Shown here piece by piece: positions 9,085-18,116 of a stretch of 41,610 bases of DNA. Both the position numbers and the translations under genes were made by a program. Within the stretch, counting starts at the first letter, position 1, and every line of letters starts with the position of its first letter. Location: positions 1 through 41,610 of the forward strand of contig JAHFBE010000007.1 in NCBI GenBank assembly GCA_023250205.1. The letters run 5' to 3'. Origin of the DNA: Candidatus Melainabacteria bacterium. GTDB taxonomy: Bacteria > Cyanobacteriota > Vampirovibrionia > 2-02-FULL-35-15. The notes under the pieces were generated by a model. It was given only the letters and a program-made list of their open reading frames with translations. It was not told where the DNA came from and made no database searches.

Positions 9085-9090
9085 TATAAT
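9085..9090 (+). promoter_or_regulatory. Possible -10 element (TATAAT) close to the start of the GT2 gene
   Basis: A perfect TATAAT lies ten bases before the ATG at 9101 in the 40-base divergent gap. No good -35 is present at the usual spacing. If used, the mRNA leader would be only a few bases long. The placement is suggestive but unproven in such AT-rich sequence. Confidence 0.3.
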
Positions 9091-9100
9091 TGAAATACTT

Positions 9101-10150
9101 ATGATTATTACACCAAGTGCAACTATAGATAAGGACTTTACCATGATTAATACTGGTAAGGCCTTAAACCTGGTCAGCAATTTATCTATTGTAATCCCTT
9201 CATATAATAGCTCCAAAACAATAACAAAACTTATTGAATCAATATCAAATTCAAAAGAAAAACCCTATGAGGTAATTCTTGTAGATGATCATTCCTCTGA
9301 TAATTCAATGAAAACAATCATTGCAAATTATCCTTGGATTAAAGTTATAAAATTAAATAAAAATTCTGGTCCTTCCCGCGCTAGGAATATTGGTTCTGTT
9401 ATTGCAAATAAAGAAATTATCTTTTTCCTTGATTCTGATGTCGTGCTAACACCTAATGCCATAGGAGTTATTGAAGAAAGACACCGAAAAAATCCTGAAA
9501 TCGCTGGATTACAAGGTAGATATCATTGGGAAGCAGCAAATCCAGCCTTATTTCCAAGCTATAAAGCTCTGGTTAACCATTTTTGGTTCTTCAATACAAG
9601 TACAAAGACTGAGGTCAATTTCTTAGTAACCTATGCATGCACAATTAAAAAAAATATTTTGTTTGAAACGGGTGGTTTTAATGAAATGTACAAAGGAGCT
9701 GATGTAGAAGACTATGAGCTTGGTTATAGGATTAGCGAAAAATATATCTTATTGCATGAACCAGAGCTTGAAGTTTACCATCACTTCCCCGGATTTTTAA
9801 AAAATACAAAGAACTATATTGAACGGGGCTCACAATGGTTCACATTGTTCATGAAAAAGAAAAAATTTGATAGCAGCGGTGCTACATCAAAAAGTCAAGC
9901 AATATCAAGGCTATTAGGCGGATTAAGCTTTTTTAGCCTTTTTCTAATAATTATCAACAAAAAGTTGTTTCTATTATCCGCACTGATAACTTTATTATAT
10001 TTTTTAGCAAATATAAGATTTTTCTATTTTTGTCTTCAGAAAAAAGGAGTAAAATATTTCTTTCTAAGTATATTTTTTCATTACATAAGCTCAATAGTTA
10101 TTTGTTTGACAATGCTAGTATCTATTGTGAAATATGTTTTTAAGGTATAA
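9101..10150 (+). CDS. Family 2 glycosyltransferase, rhamnosyltransferase-like, with C-terminal membrane region
   Basis: A 349-residue glycosyltransferase. About 28 leading residues precede the GT-A start SIVIPSYNSSKTI; then VILVDDHSSD, SGPSRARNIG and FFLDSDVVL (DxD metal site) follow. GGFNEMYKGADVEDYELGYR contains the acidic ED pair of the acceptor or catalytic region. After residue 265 the protein is hydrophobic, with about three membrane helices and a basic end, so it is probably anchored in the inner membrane. It starts a + strand pair with the radical SAM gene six bases downstream. Acceptor and donor are unknown. It most likely extends the oligosaccharide built by this locus. Confidence 0.87.
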   Translation: MIITPSATIDKDFTMINTGKALNLVSNLSIVIPSYNSSKTITKLIESISNSKEKPYEVILVDDHSSDNSMKTIIANYPWIKVIKLNKNSGPSRARNIGSVIANKEIIFFLDSDVVLTPNAIGVIEERHRKNPEIAGLQGRYHWEAANPALFPSYKALVNHFWFFNTSTKTEVNFLVTYACTIKKNILFETGGFNEMYKGADVEDYELGYRISEKYILLHEPELEVYHHFPGFLKNTKNYIERGSQWFTLFMKKKKFDSSGATSKSQAISRLLGGLSFFSLFLIIINKKLFLLSALITLLYFLANIRFFYFCLQKKGVKYFFLSIFFHYISSIVICLTMLVSIVKYVFKV

Positions 10151-10155
10151 AACAA

Positions 10156-11268
10156 ATGAGTACACTTACAAAAATTCCAAGATTTGCAACCAAGCTAACA
10201 AATGCTTTGTTAAATCCCTACATGCCGAACTATATCATTTTTTATGTTACTTCCGTATGTAATGCCAGATGTCGCATGTGCTTTTACTGGGAGTCAATCG
10301 AAACACATGATAAGTCAAAAGAATTATCTTTTGAGCAAATAGAAAAGCTTTCTCATAGTTTTAAAAATCTAATTCAGGTTACTTTAACAGGTGGTGAACC
10401 ATTTTTAAGAGACGAATTGCCTGAAATAGTTCGAGCCTACTATAAAAATTCTGGTGCAATGTTTTTTGCAATTCCTACTAATGGTTATTTGCCAGATAGG
10501 CAAATCCCAATGGTTAGACAAATACTTAAAAATGCTCCTAATGCAAGAATAGAAATTGCCCTATCCCTAGATGGGACTGAAGAGATTCATGATTACATTA
10601 GGAAAGTTCCTGGTGGGTACAAAAAACTAAAAGAAACTTATAAAGAACTAAAGAAATTAAAAAAGGAATATTCAAATCTAATAGTTACATCCTGCTCTAC
10701 TCTTTCAATGTTAAACCTGGACAATATGAAGGAAAACATTGATGACTTAATGACTAATTGGGAATTTGATAAATCCACCATCCTATTATGCAGAGGAAAT
10801 CCTAAAGAGCCCTCTGTCAGAGAAGTCTCCATTAATGACTATATTAAAATGACTGAATATATAAAAAGTTTTCCACAAAGAGTAAAACAATATGAATTTT
10901 CTAAGGTCTTTAAAGGTATGAGTAAGACTATGATGAAAACTTTAGCTACAACTGTAAAAGAGGATAAAGAAGTTAATCCTTGTCTTGCAGGGAAAAAGCT
11001 GTTAATTGTTTATCAAAATGGCGATGTATATCCTTGTGAAATTATTGATGTCATTCATCCTGAAGCCATAAAGGGTGGTTTTTTCCTTGGCAATGTAAGA
11101 GATTACGATATGAATATTACAAAACTTTTAAGTAACGATAAAACAAAAGAGGTTCTTGACTTTATAAAAAGAGAAAAATGTCACTGTTCATTTGAATGTG
11201 CATTATTTGCCAGCATGGTTTTTAATCCAAAGACATATCCACAAATAATTAAAGAAAGCTTTGTCTAG
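10156..11268 (+). CDS. Radical SAM protein with SPASM-like C-terminal cluster domain
   Basis: A 370-residue radical S-adenosylmethionine enzyme. CNARCRMCFYW (near residues 36-46) is the CX3CX2C motif for the SAM-bound 4Fe-4S cluster, followed by LTGGEPFLR. ALSLDGTEEIHDYIRK is typical of the SPASM/MoaA-like group. Near the C-terminus, PCLAGK, VYPCEI and CHCSFEC supply cysteines for auxiliary cluster(s). Enzymes of this type modify peptides, alcohols or sugars by radical chemistry. Lying directly behind a glycosyltransferase, it may alter a sugar or lipid carrier in this locus, which is inference. Its stop overlaps the convergent membrane-protein gene by four bases. Confidence 0.88.
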   Translation: MSTLTKIPRFATKLTNALLNPYMPNYIIFYVTSVCNARCRMCFYWESIETHDKSKELSFEQIEKLSHSFKNLIQVTLTGGEPFLRDELPEIVRAYYKNSGAMFFAIPTNGYLPDRQIPMVRQILKNAPNARIEIALSLDGTEEIHDYIRKVPGGYKKLKETYKELKKLKKEYSNLIVTSCSTLSMLNLDNMKENIDDLMTNWEFDKSTILLCRGNPKEPSVREVSINDYIKMTEYIKSFPQRVKQYEFSKVFKGMSKTMMKTLATTVKEDKEVNPCLAGKKLLIVYQNGDVYPCEIIDVIHPEAIKGGFFLGNVRDYDMNITKLLSNDKTKEVLDFIKREKCHCSFECALFASMVFNPKTYPQIIKESFV

Positions 11269-12974
11269 TTTCTTTCAAACACCTGGTAAACATCTTTTTC
11301 CTTTGATTCCAGTTCTATATTAAATTTATCTTTCAAATGATACTTTTCTCTAATAAGATAATTTAGCTCATATAAAAAAGGCATCAATGTTTTTACTTGC
11401 CATTCCTTTAAATGGGAATTTTCAGGAAGTATCAAAATCTTTGGAAGATTGCCATATAGTTGTCTTCTTAAAATTGTTAAACTAACATTACTAAACTTTT
11501 CATAATGCAACCAGTCCGAAGTAATTGCACTGACTGGAGGTCTTTTTGCATAAATGTAAATTGAAGGAGAAAAATATTGATGTCCCTTTGCAAATGCAAA
11601 TATATAAAGAGAATCTTTTTTATCTGGTACATAACTGTTAATTACATCACCTATAGCTAGTGCAGTGCTCCTTTTCATCAGTGTTAGATCATAGGGAATA
11701 ATTGGATCCTGGAAAGATTGTGGCTGCTTAAGGAAATTTGCCATTAGTTTTTCTTTTGTTACTAAAGAATACATTGGAAACACTGTTTGTAATCTGTTAA
11801 AAGCAAATAGAGTTATAAGAAATATAATAGAAAACTTTATTAAATTTTTGTTTACTACCTCTATGTTTCTAAATAGATCTTGCAATCCTAAAGGCGTAAT
11901 TATTGAAATTGAAGGCCAAATTAAAATGTAATAATAAGAACCATAGTCCCCTGTAGCAATAATTGCACAAACATTTCCTATTCCCCATACACTAATGAGT
12001 GGAAAAAATAAATTCAACATCTTATCAGTCTTTTTTATTAGATAATTTCTAATTAGTCCCCAGAAAAAAAGTAAAAATGCAACGAAAAATAAAATAAAAT
12101 TACTTAAAGATGGAACATACCTGTACATAAATCTCTTTATTCTTAATATTAATAGCCAGGGTGATAGAGGCTCTTTGGAATAGTTACCAAACATAAAGTA
12201 ACTTTGCCAGAAAGAAGCAAGCTCTCCATTATAAATAAAAAGGCTAACAACAAAGATCAGCAAACTACAAAATAATCCTATACAAAAAGATAGAATATTA
12301 TGTTTCTGATTATCCAATGATTCTCTTTCAAAAAGAAGAAGATAAATTATCCAGCAAATAATTGCAATTGCTACAATCGCACCACTTGCTTTAAACATAA
12401 TAGACAAGGCAGCTAATAGCCCTGAGCAAAAAGATAAAATTAAACGGTTTTTACCTGCTTGCTTTAACTCAAAAGAAAACAACATACACAAAATTGAATA
12501 TAGTGACAATAAAACACAAAAATATTCAGCCTCTAAAGCAAAAGTAGCCTCAAGCTCTAACTTTGGTCCCCAAAAGCCAATAGGTGTAATTTGAAATAAA
12601 ACCCAAAGACACACTGCAAGTCCACCAAATAAGGAGTTTCGGCTAATCTTTTTTGTTATTAAATAAATAGCTATAGAGATAAGAATTATTATTAATGTAT
12701 GAAATAAATGAACCGCAATAATTGAGTAAGTAGTGAACCCAAAGATTGCTAATACTAAAGAATAAAACGCTATAAACAAAGGTCCTCTTACCGTCAAAAT
12801 ATCTACATATAAATGCTTTCCATTTAATAAATGTTGACCATAAATAAGGTAAAAGCCTTCATTACCATTACTACATAAGACCGAAGTATCTGAAGGTAAT
12901 TTAACCAAAATATAGGTAAACAATGCTCCTATAAAGAACAAAAAACCTAATTTTTCTTTTAAAGATTTATTCAA
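11265..12974 (-). CDS. ArnT/PMT-like integral-membrane glycosyltransferase (GT-C fold)
   Basis: A 569-residue multispanning membrane protein with roughly eleven hydrophobic segments in the first 410 residues and a soluble C-terminal part. After the first helix, SNGNEGFYLIYGQHLLNGKHLYVDI matches the first periplasmic loop of the ArnT/PMT family, where an acidic residue (here Glu of NEG) acts in catalysis; the usual D/E-E pair is reduced to NE. These proteins take a sugar from a polyprenyl-phosphate carrier on the outer face of the inner membrane. The donor could be made by the GtrB-like enzyme of the operon. It overlaps the methyltransferase gene by eight bases, so the two are probably coupled. 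Confidence 0.75.
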   Translation of the reverse strand: MNKSLKEKLGFLFFIGALFTYILVKLPSDTSVLCSNGNEGFYLIYGQHLLNGKHLYVDILTVRGPLFIAFYSLVLAIFGFTTYSIIAVHLFHTLIIILISIAIYLITKKISRNSLFGGLAVCLWVLFQITPIGFWGPKLELEATFALEAEYFCVLLSLYSILCMLFSFELKQAGKNRLILSFCSGLLAALSIMFKASGAIVAIAIICWIIYLLLFERESLDNQKHNILSFCIGLFCSLLIFVVSLFIYNGELASFWQSYFMFGNYSKEPLSPWLLILRIKRFMYRYVPSLSNFILFFVAFLLFFWGLIRNYLIKKTDKMLNLFFPLISVWGIGNVCAIIATGDYGSYYYILIWPSISIITPLGLQDLFRNIEVVNKNLIKFSIIFLITLFAFNRLQTVFPMYSLVTKEKLMANFLKQPQSFQDPIIPYDLTLMKRSTALAIGDVINSYVPDKKDSLYIFAFAKGHQYFSPSIYIYAKRPPVSAITSDWLHYEKFSNVSLTILRRQLYGNLPKILILPENSHLKEWQVKTLMPFLYELNYLIREKYHLKDKFNIELESKEKDVYQVFERN

Positions 12975-13755
12975 AGTTTATTGGTTTCCGGTGTATAGAA
13001 AAGATAGAAAGTCCATATGGATAATTTATTAAATTTGACAATAATACTTCAAAGTACATAATCCCAGTCAGAATATAATTTACTAAAGGGTTTACTTTTC
13101 GCAAGTCTGTTTTAGCCACAAGATTACCTCTGCTTAATATTTTAGAAGTTAACCTAACTAATGCGGCTAGAGGAAAAAGGAGAAAGCTATAAAATGTTAT
13201 TCTACAAATATCAAATCCAGATTTAGTTGAGGACTCTAATAGATCTTTAGTATCATATCTCCTGTAGGATCCGCTCGCTACATCATGATTACTAAATAAA
13301 AATTTATAAGCAGGTAACAAAGAAATAAAATATCCTCCGGGCTTAATAACTCTATAAGCTTCTTTCCAAGCCTTTAAATCACTTTCAGGAATATTGCAAA
13401 AAACCTGAACAGAAATGACAAAGTCAAAGTAGTTGTCCTTATAAGGGAGATTATCTGCCGAACCAATTGTTAAATTTGTTAATCCGCGTTTCTTAGCACA
13501 ATCAATTCCAAGTTCTGATATATCAACTCCATACACATCACCATAATCTTTAAGCAAAAATAAATTTGCACCAGAACCACAACCAATATCAAGTATCTGA
13601 ATTTGACTAGTACTGTTTTTAAAATTTTTTAATAGTCTTTTAAAATTATTTTCAAGGATTGCTCTTATCCCCTTATAAAACCAATGGTTATCTTCAAGCT
13701 TATATCTGTTTAATGTAACTTGGTTAGGATCCACTTTTGATATCACTTGCTGCAT
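12967..13755 (-). CDS. Class I SAM-dependent methyltransferase
   Basis: A 262-residue methyltransferase of the Methyltransf_11 type. ILDIGCGSGANLFLL (about residues 54-68) is motif I, which binds S-adenosylmethionine. YGVDISELGI gives the acidic residue at the end of strand 2, and NLPYKDNYFDFVISVQVFCNI is motif post-II. WKEAYRVIKPGGYFISLLPA is the conserved strand-5 region. The C-terminal third contains hydrophobic stretches that may sit at the membrane. Its position between a nucleotidyltransferase and an ArnT-like protein suggests methylation of a sugar or glycolipid. The substrate cannot be told. Confidence 0.87.
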   Translation of the reverse strand: MQQVISKVDPNQVTLNRYKLEDNHWFYKGIRAILENNFKRLLKNFKNSTSQIQILDIGCGSGANLFLLKDYGDVYGVDISELGIDCAKKRGLTNLTIGSADNLPYKDNYFDFVISVQVFCNIPESDLKAWKEAYRVIKPGGYFISLLPAYKFLFSNHDVASGSYRRYDTKDLLESSTKSGFDICRITFYSFLLFPLAALVRLTSKILSRGNLVAKTDLRKVNPLVNYILTGIMYFEVLLSNLINYPYGLSIFSIHRKPINFE

Positions 13756-13784
13756 ATAGTTTTTCAGTCTAACACAACAAAAAC

Positions 13785-14495
13785 TTACCTTTTAGCTAAA
13801 GCTTTCTCTCTTATATATCTTGAGGATTCATTTACATCTTTTATTGTTTCCATTGATTTCCAATATTCATTTGAAGTATATCCATAAATTAAACCTCTTT
13901 TTACAAATTCTGGAAATGTAATGGTTTCATGGTCACCATTATCAGGGAAGAAATCTTTAACATCATATTCAAAAATATAAATTCCCCCATTGATCCAATA
14001 TGGTAAAGCAGGCTTTTCTTCAAAACTTTCAATCAAACCATTTTTATCAATTTTCACTATGCCATAAGAACTTTTATATGGAAACAAACAAATTGTAGCT
14101 TTGACTTTATCTTCCTTTTCTTTTTCTATATGCTCATTCAATGCTTTATTTAAATCCATTTCAGTATATATATCACCATTTGTTACAACAACTCTTTCAT
14201 TTACTTTAAGTTTATTCCAGGCTTTTTTTATTGCTCCACCACGTCCAAGCTGCTGTTCTTCAATTGAATAGTCAATATCTAAAGAAAATCTTTTCCCATC
14301 TCCAAAATGATCTTGAATTTGATCATGCAAATACCCGCATGCAAATATTACACGTTTTATACCATGTAACTTTAACCACTCAACTTGATATTCAAGAATT
14401 GGCTTTCCTTCAATCCTAACCATTCCTTTAGGACAATTAGTGGTAAGAGAATTCATCCTCTCACCTTTTCCGCCGCATAATATTATTGCTTGCAT
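13785..14495 (-). CDS. Sugar-1-phosphate nucleotidyltransferase (RmlA/HddC-like)
   Basis: A 236-residue enzyme that activates a sugar 1-phosphate with an NTP. The N-terminal AIILCGGKGERMNSLT is the nucleotide-binding signature, followed by PKGMVRIEGKPILEY. VVVTNGDIYTEMDLN carries the metal-binding Asp, and SFEEKPALPYWINGGIYIF matches the sugar-binding EKP...GG segment. Its short length and motif details resemble the D-glycero-D-manno-heptose 1-phosphate guanylyltransferase (HddC) and related mannose-1-phosphate enzymes, but sugar and nucleotide are uncertain. It ends 29 bases before the methyltransferase start and follows the B12 radical SAM gene, all on the minus strand. Confidence 0.85.
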   Translation of the reverse strand: MQAIILCGGKGERMNSLTTNCPKGMVRIEGKPILEYQVEWLKLHGIKRVIFACGYLHDQIQDHFGDGKRFSLDIDYSIEEQQLGRGGAIKKAWNKLKVNERVVVTNGDIYTEMDLNKALNEHIEKEKEDKVKATICLFPYKSSYGIVKIDKNGLIESFEEKPALPYWINGGIYIFEYDVKDFFPDNGDHETITFPEFVKRGLIYGYTSNEYWKSMETIKDVNESSRYIREKALAKR

Positions 14496-14504
14496 AGGAG
14501 AAGC

Positions 14505-15983
14505 CTATACCCCAGTCAAAGCCCTAAAAGCTTTTACATATTTTGTAATATCTTTCATCCGAGTAATTTTCTTTATATTTCTGTAAATCACTTTTGGCTG
14601 TCTATAATACTCATTAAAAGCCTTAGTCAATAAAGCTTGCATTCTTTCTTTTCCAATTTTCGGATTTACATAAACAGGATTAGAATAATCAACTGCACTA
14701 TAATCTTTCCAGCTCATATTTTCTTTTAACCCACCATCTTCTTTAGCCTGAGTTAAAAGATGGGAGCCTGGATATGGAACAGGAAGGAAAAAGAGCGCTG
14801 TTTCTGTAGCCAATTTCTTTGCAAAGTTAATAGTGACTTCCACATCCTCTTCTGTTTCTCCAGGTAATCCAAGAATATAACTTGCCATTACTTGTATGCC
14901 AAGCTTTTGACAATTTCTGATTTCCTGTTCATATTTATTTAAAAGATAAGGTCTGCCATTTGGATCATTTGGGTCTGGTTTAAATGCACTAGAGTAAGAA
15001 GCTTTTTTAATAAGTTCAAGAGATTTTATATTTCCAGATTCAATTCCTATTTGAATCATCCAACAACCAGCTTTTTTTAATTCTGTTAAAAGTTCTATAT
15101 CTAACTGATCAGCTCTTGCATTACAAGCAAATGAAATCTTAAAGTCCTGATTTTGAAGTTCTTTAAGAAATTTCATTATAAAGTCTCTTCTTACAGTGAA
15201 GACACTATCTAAGAAATAAATTCCTTTTGCACCATAATTTTCAACAAGATATCTAATATTTTCTAGTGCTCTTTCAACACTCAGAGATCTTATCTTTCTT
15301 CCTAAAACTGCTCCATGATCACAGTATGTGCATTGGTAAGGACAGCCTCTTTGAAGAAGAATTGGGTAGTTTGGGAGATCAACATACTGTGTAACGTGAG
15401 GAACATACTTGTCCATAGGGACCTTATGATATGCAGGGAAAGGCAGTACATCAAGGTCAGGAATTGGAGTTCGTGGGGTAGTATATTTTACTTTATTTTC
15501 TTCTTTCCCCCAATAAGCCAAACCGTCAACATCATGACAGCTCTTCCCTTCCTGTAAACGGTTTGCTAGATCAACAAATGTTTGTTCCCCTTCTCCAACC
15601 ATTATAAAATCTGCTTCCAAACATTCTTTTACAGTTTGCTCGGGAAGTGCAGTCGGATGAACCCCTCCAAGAACAATTAACGCATCAGGACAAGCTTCTC
15701 TTGCTGCTTTTGCTGAAGCAAAGGCATCCAATGCTGAGTTTGTCATGCAGGTAATCCCAATAAAATCGTATTTATTCTTTAGAAGATGTTCTTTAAGATC
15801 AGAGATTTTATATTTTTCAACTAAACAATCAAGTACTTCACAATGAAATCCTTTTGATTCCATATAACTTGCAATATACATTATTCCAAGAGGCGGCACA
15901 TAACCACTTCCCTTTTTAAATCTTCCCCACATAACTTCATCAGAAATTGGAGGCTGTAAAACTAATGTTTTAATTTCTTTCAT
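14505..15983 (-). CDS. B12-binding-domain radical SAM protein
   Basis: A 492-residue protein with an N-terminal cobalamin-binding Rossmann-like domain (residues 1-150). It has the sequence ALIVLGGVHPTALPEQ and VGEGEQTF typical of the BchE/HpnP-like class, where the DxHxxG cobalamin motif is often absent. The radical SAM motif RGCPYQCTYCDHG (CX3CX2C) follows near residue 215. QIGIESGNIKSLELIKK and SYILGLPGETEEDV are conserved barrel strands. Such enzymes methylate unactivated carbons or cyclise lipids and sugars. At the head of a minus-strand unit with a nucleotidyltransferase, methyltransferase and ArnT-like protein, it may modify a glycan or its lipid. A short inverted repeat lies just upstream of its start. 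Confidence 0.87.
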   Translation of the reverse strand: MKEIKTLVLQPPISDEVMWGRFKKGSGYVPPLGIMYIASYMESKGFHCEVLDCLVEKYKISDLKEHLLKNKYDFIGITCMTNSALDAFASAKAAREACPDALIVLGGVHPTALPEQTVKECLEADFIMVGEGEQTFVDLANRLQEGKSCHDVDGLAYWGKEENKVKYTTPRTPIPDLDVLPFPAYHKVPMDKYVPHVTQYVDLPNYPILLQRGCPYQCTYCDHGAVLGRKIRSLSVERALENIRYLVENYGAKGIYFLDSVFTVRRDFIMKFLKELQNQDFKISFACNARADQLDIELLTELKKAGCWMIQIGIESGNIKSLELIKKASYSSAFKPDPNDPNGRPYLLNKYEQEIRNCQKLGIQVMASYILGLPGETEEDVEVTINFAKKLATETALFFLPVPYPGSHLLTQAKEDGGLKENMSWKDYSAVDYSNPVYVNPKIGKERMQALLTKAFNEYYRQPKVIYRNIKKITRMKDITKYVKAFRALTGV

Positions 15984-16156
15984 TTTATATAGCTTCAGAC
16001 AAGCTGAAGATTCCTTCTTCTAATTATAAAACGTAGTACTTTTTCTCTCCATCTACTTTGATAATTGTACCTCTTTAATACTACATATAACAATATAAAT
16101 TATATTATAAGGGATCTGGCAAAAATTCTAGGATAAGTTTAAGAAGTTCAATAAGC

Positions 16157-16162
16157 TATAAT
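16157..16162 (+). promoter_or_regulatory. Possible -10 element upstream of asnB
   Basis: A perfect TATAAT ends eight bases before the asnB ATG at 16171. AAGG between them could serve as a weak ribosome binding site. No matching -35 is clear. The 187-base divergent gap (15984-16170) otherwise holds a small inverted repeat at 15993-16009 and AT-rich sequence. Confidence 0.3.
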
Positions 16163-16170
16163 CTAAGGCT

Positions 16171-18114
16171 ATGTGCGGCATAACTGGCATCTATAATTAC
16201 ACAACAAATGAGCCTGTACATAGACAGATTTTAGAGAAAGCTGCCTGGGCTATTGCTCATAGAGGTCCTGATGAATTTGGATATCACTTTGATGATAAAA
16301 ATGGCATAGGGATTAGTAGTAGAAGATTAAGTATTATTGACCTTAGCACTGGAAAGCAACCTCTTTTTAATGAAGATAACTCTATTTCACTGGTAGGAAA
16401 TGGCGAAATCTATAATTTCCCAGAACTTTTTGATAAGTTAGCTTCAAAAGGACACAAATTTAAAACAAGATCTGACAACGAAGCAATTATCCATTTGTAC
16501 GAAACCTATGGCACAAAGTGCGTTGAACACTTAAATGGAATGTTTGCATTTGCACTTTGGGATGAGAATAAAAAACTTTTATTTATAGCCAGAGACCGAA
16601 TGGGAGTAAAGCCTTTATATTATGCTCTTCAGAACAATTCAATTTATTTCTGCTCAGAACTAAAAGGCTTACTTGCAATTCCAGAAATAAAAAGAGAGCT
16701 AAATCCAGAAGCATTAAACAAGTATCTTACATTTGAAAACATTCCTTCCCCTCACTGCATAATTAAAAACATCTATAAACTTGAGGCCGGACATTTTTTA
16801 ATTGTTCAAAATGGAAAAATCACAAAAGAGCAGTATTGGGATCTACCTCTTGATCTTCCAAAGTTAAAGATAACCGAAGAAGAAGCTGTTGAAGAATTAG
16901 AAAGATTATTTAGCAATGCCGTTAAAAGGCGTTTAATGAGTGACGTTCCACTGGGAGTATTTCTAAGTGGTGGCATAGATTCAAGTCTTGTTGCAAAATT
17001 TATGGCAGAGCACTCCTCTGAAAAGATCAAAACATTTTCTATCGGTTTTCATGAAAAATCTTTTGATGAATCGAAAATAGCAATGAGATTTGCAAAGGAA
17101 TTAGGAAGTGAACATAATCAGTTTTTATTTGACTCTAAAGAATGTTTAAAGCTAATTCCAAATTTGGCATCACTTGTAGATGAACCCCTGTCTGACGCTT
17201 CTATTCTTCCTACTTACTTTCTCTCTAATTTTGCATCAAAACAATTAAAAGTCTGTCTTGGCGGGGATGGTGGAGATGAGCTTTTTGCAGGATATCAGAT
17301 TTTTCCCGTGCATAAATTAATTGGGCTTTATGATGTCCTGCCAAGAGAAATAAAGAAAATGTTTCTCTCTATGGCAAACAAAATGCCCCCCAGAGAAACA
17401 TATCTGAGCTTTCCCTTTGTACTAAAACAGTTTTTAAGAGGTGCTGGTTTGTCTGCTGAAATAAGAATGTTTGCATGGATGGGAGCTTATTTAGACAAAG
17501 AGAAGAAACTATTATTAAACCCTCAGATTCAATCAAAGATTAAAGAAAATACTTTTGAAGATATCAGAAATCATTTAAACAAGAAATTTATTTCTACTGA
17601 TGAGGATAAAATGCTCTATCTGATTTCAAAGCTATATTTAACCGATGATGTACTAATGAAAGTAGACAGAGCAAGCATGTTCACAAGTCTTGAAGTAAGA
17701 GCTCCATTCCTTGACTATACTATCCAGGATTTTGCCGCACAGCTTCCATATGATTTAAAACTTAGCAGAGTAACTTCGAAATATATTTTAAAGAAAATGG
17801 CTAAGAAACATTTACCATCTTACATTCTAAACAAAAGAAAACAGGGATTTGCAATTCCAGTTACCAAATGGCTAAAGCATGAATTAAAAGACACTCTTTT
17901 GCACTACACAAGCAAGTCTTATATTGAATCTCAGGGATTATTCAATCATTCTTTCATTGAGCAAATTGTTCAGAATCATTTAAATGAAAACTGGGACAAT
18001 AAAAAACTTTTATGGAATCTTCTTGTTTTTCAAATTTGGTATGAGAAATATAAACCAAGCATTGGTTCCTTAGAACAATCTTCTTTTAATAATCTTGCAA
18101 GTGCCAAATTATAG
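16171..18114 (+). CDS. asnB: Glutamine-hydrolysing asparagine synthase family protein (AsnB-like)
   Basis: A 647-residue two-domain amidotransferase. The N-terminal Ntn-type glutaminase begins MCGITGIYNY with the nucleophile Cys2; AHRGPDEFGYH and VGNGEIYN are glutamine-binding segments. The synthetase domain contains the pyrophosphatase loop FLSGGIDSS near residue 268, then LGGDGGDELFAGY and the late VRAPFLDYTIQDF and KQGFAIP motifs. It transfers ammonia from glutamine to an acyl-adenylate. In housekeeping form it makes asparagine. In glycan loci paralogues amidate uronic acids (WbpS-type). Because it closes a cluster that appears to make a diacetamido uronic acid, amidation of that sugar is a real alternative. 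Length and motifs are complete. Confidence 0.9.
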   Translation: MCGITGIYNYTTNEPVHRQILEKAAWAIAHRGPDEFGYHFDDKNGIGISSRRLSIIDLSTGKQPLFNEDNSISLVGNGEIYNFPELFDKLASKGHKFKTRSDNEAIIHLYETYGTKCVEHLNGMFAFALWDENKKLLFIARDRMGVKPLYYALQNNSIYFCSELKGLLAIPEIKRELNPEALNKYLTFENIPSPHCIIKNIYKLEAGHFLIVQNGKITKEQYWDLPLDLPKLKITEEEAVEELERLFSNAVKRRLMSDVPLGVFLSGGIDSSLVAKFMAEHSSEKIKTFSIGFHEKSFDESKIAMRFAKELGSEHNQFLFDSKECLKLIPNLASLVDEPLSDASILPTYFLSNFASKQLKVCLGGDGGDELFAGYQIFPVHKLIGLYDVLPREIKKMFLSMANKMPPRETYLSFPFVLKQFLRGAGLSAEIRMFAWMGAYLDKEKKLLLNPQIQSKIKENTFEDIRNHLNKKFISTDEDKMLYLISKLYLTDDVLMKVDRASMFTSLEVRAPFLDYTIQDFAAQLPYDLKLSRVTSKYILKKMAKKHLPSYILNKRKQGFAIPVTKWLKHELKDTLLHYTSKSYIESQGLFNHSFIEQIVQNHLNENWDNKKLLWNLLVFQIWYEKYKPSIGSLEQSSFNNLASAKL

Positions 18115-18116
18115 AT

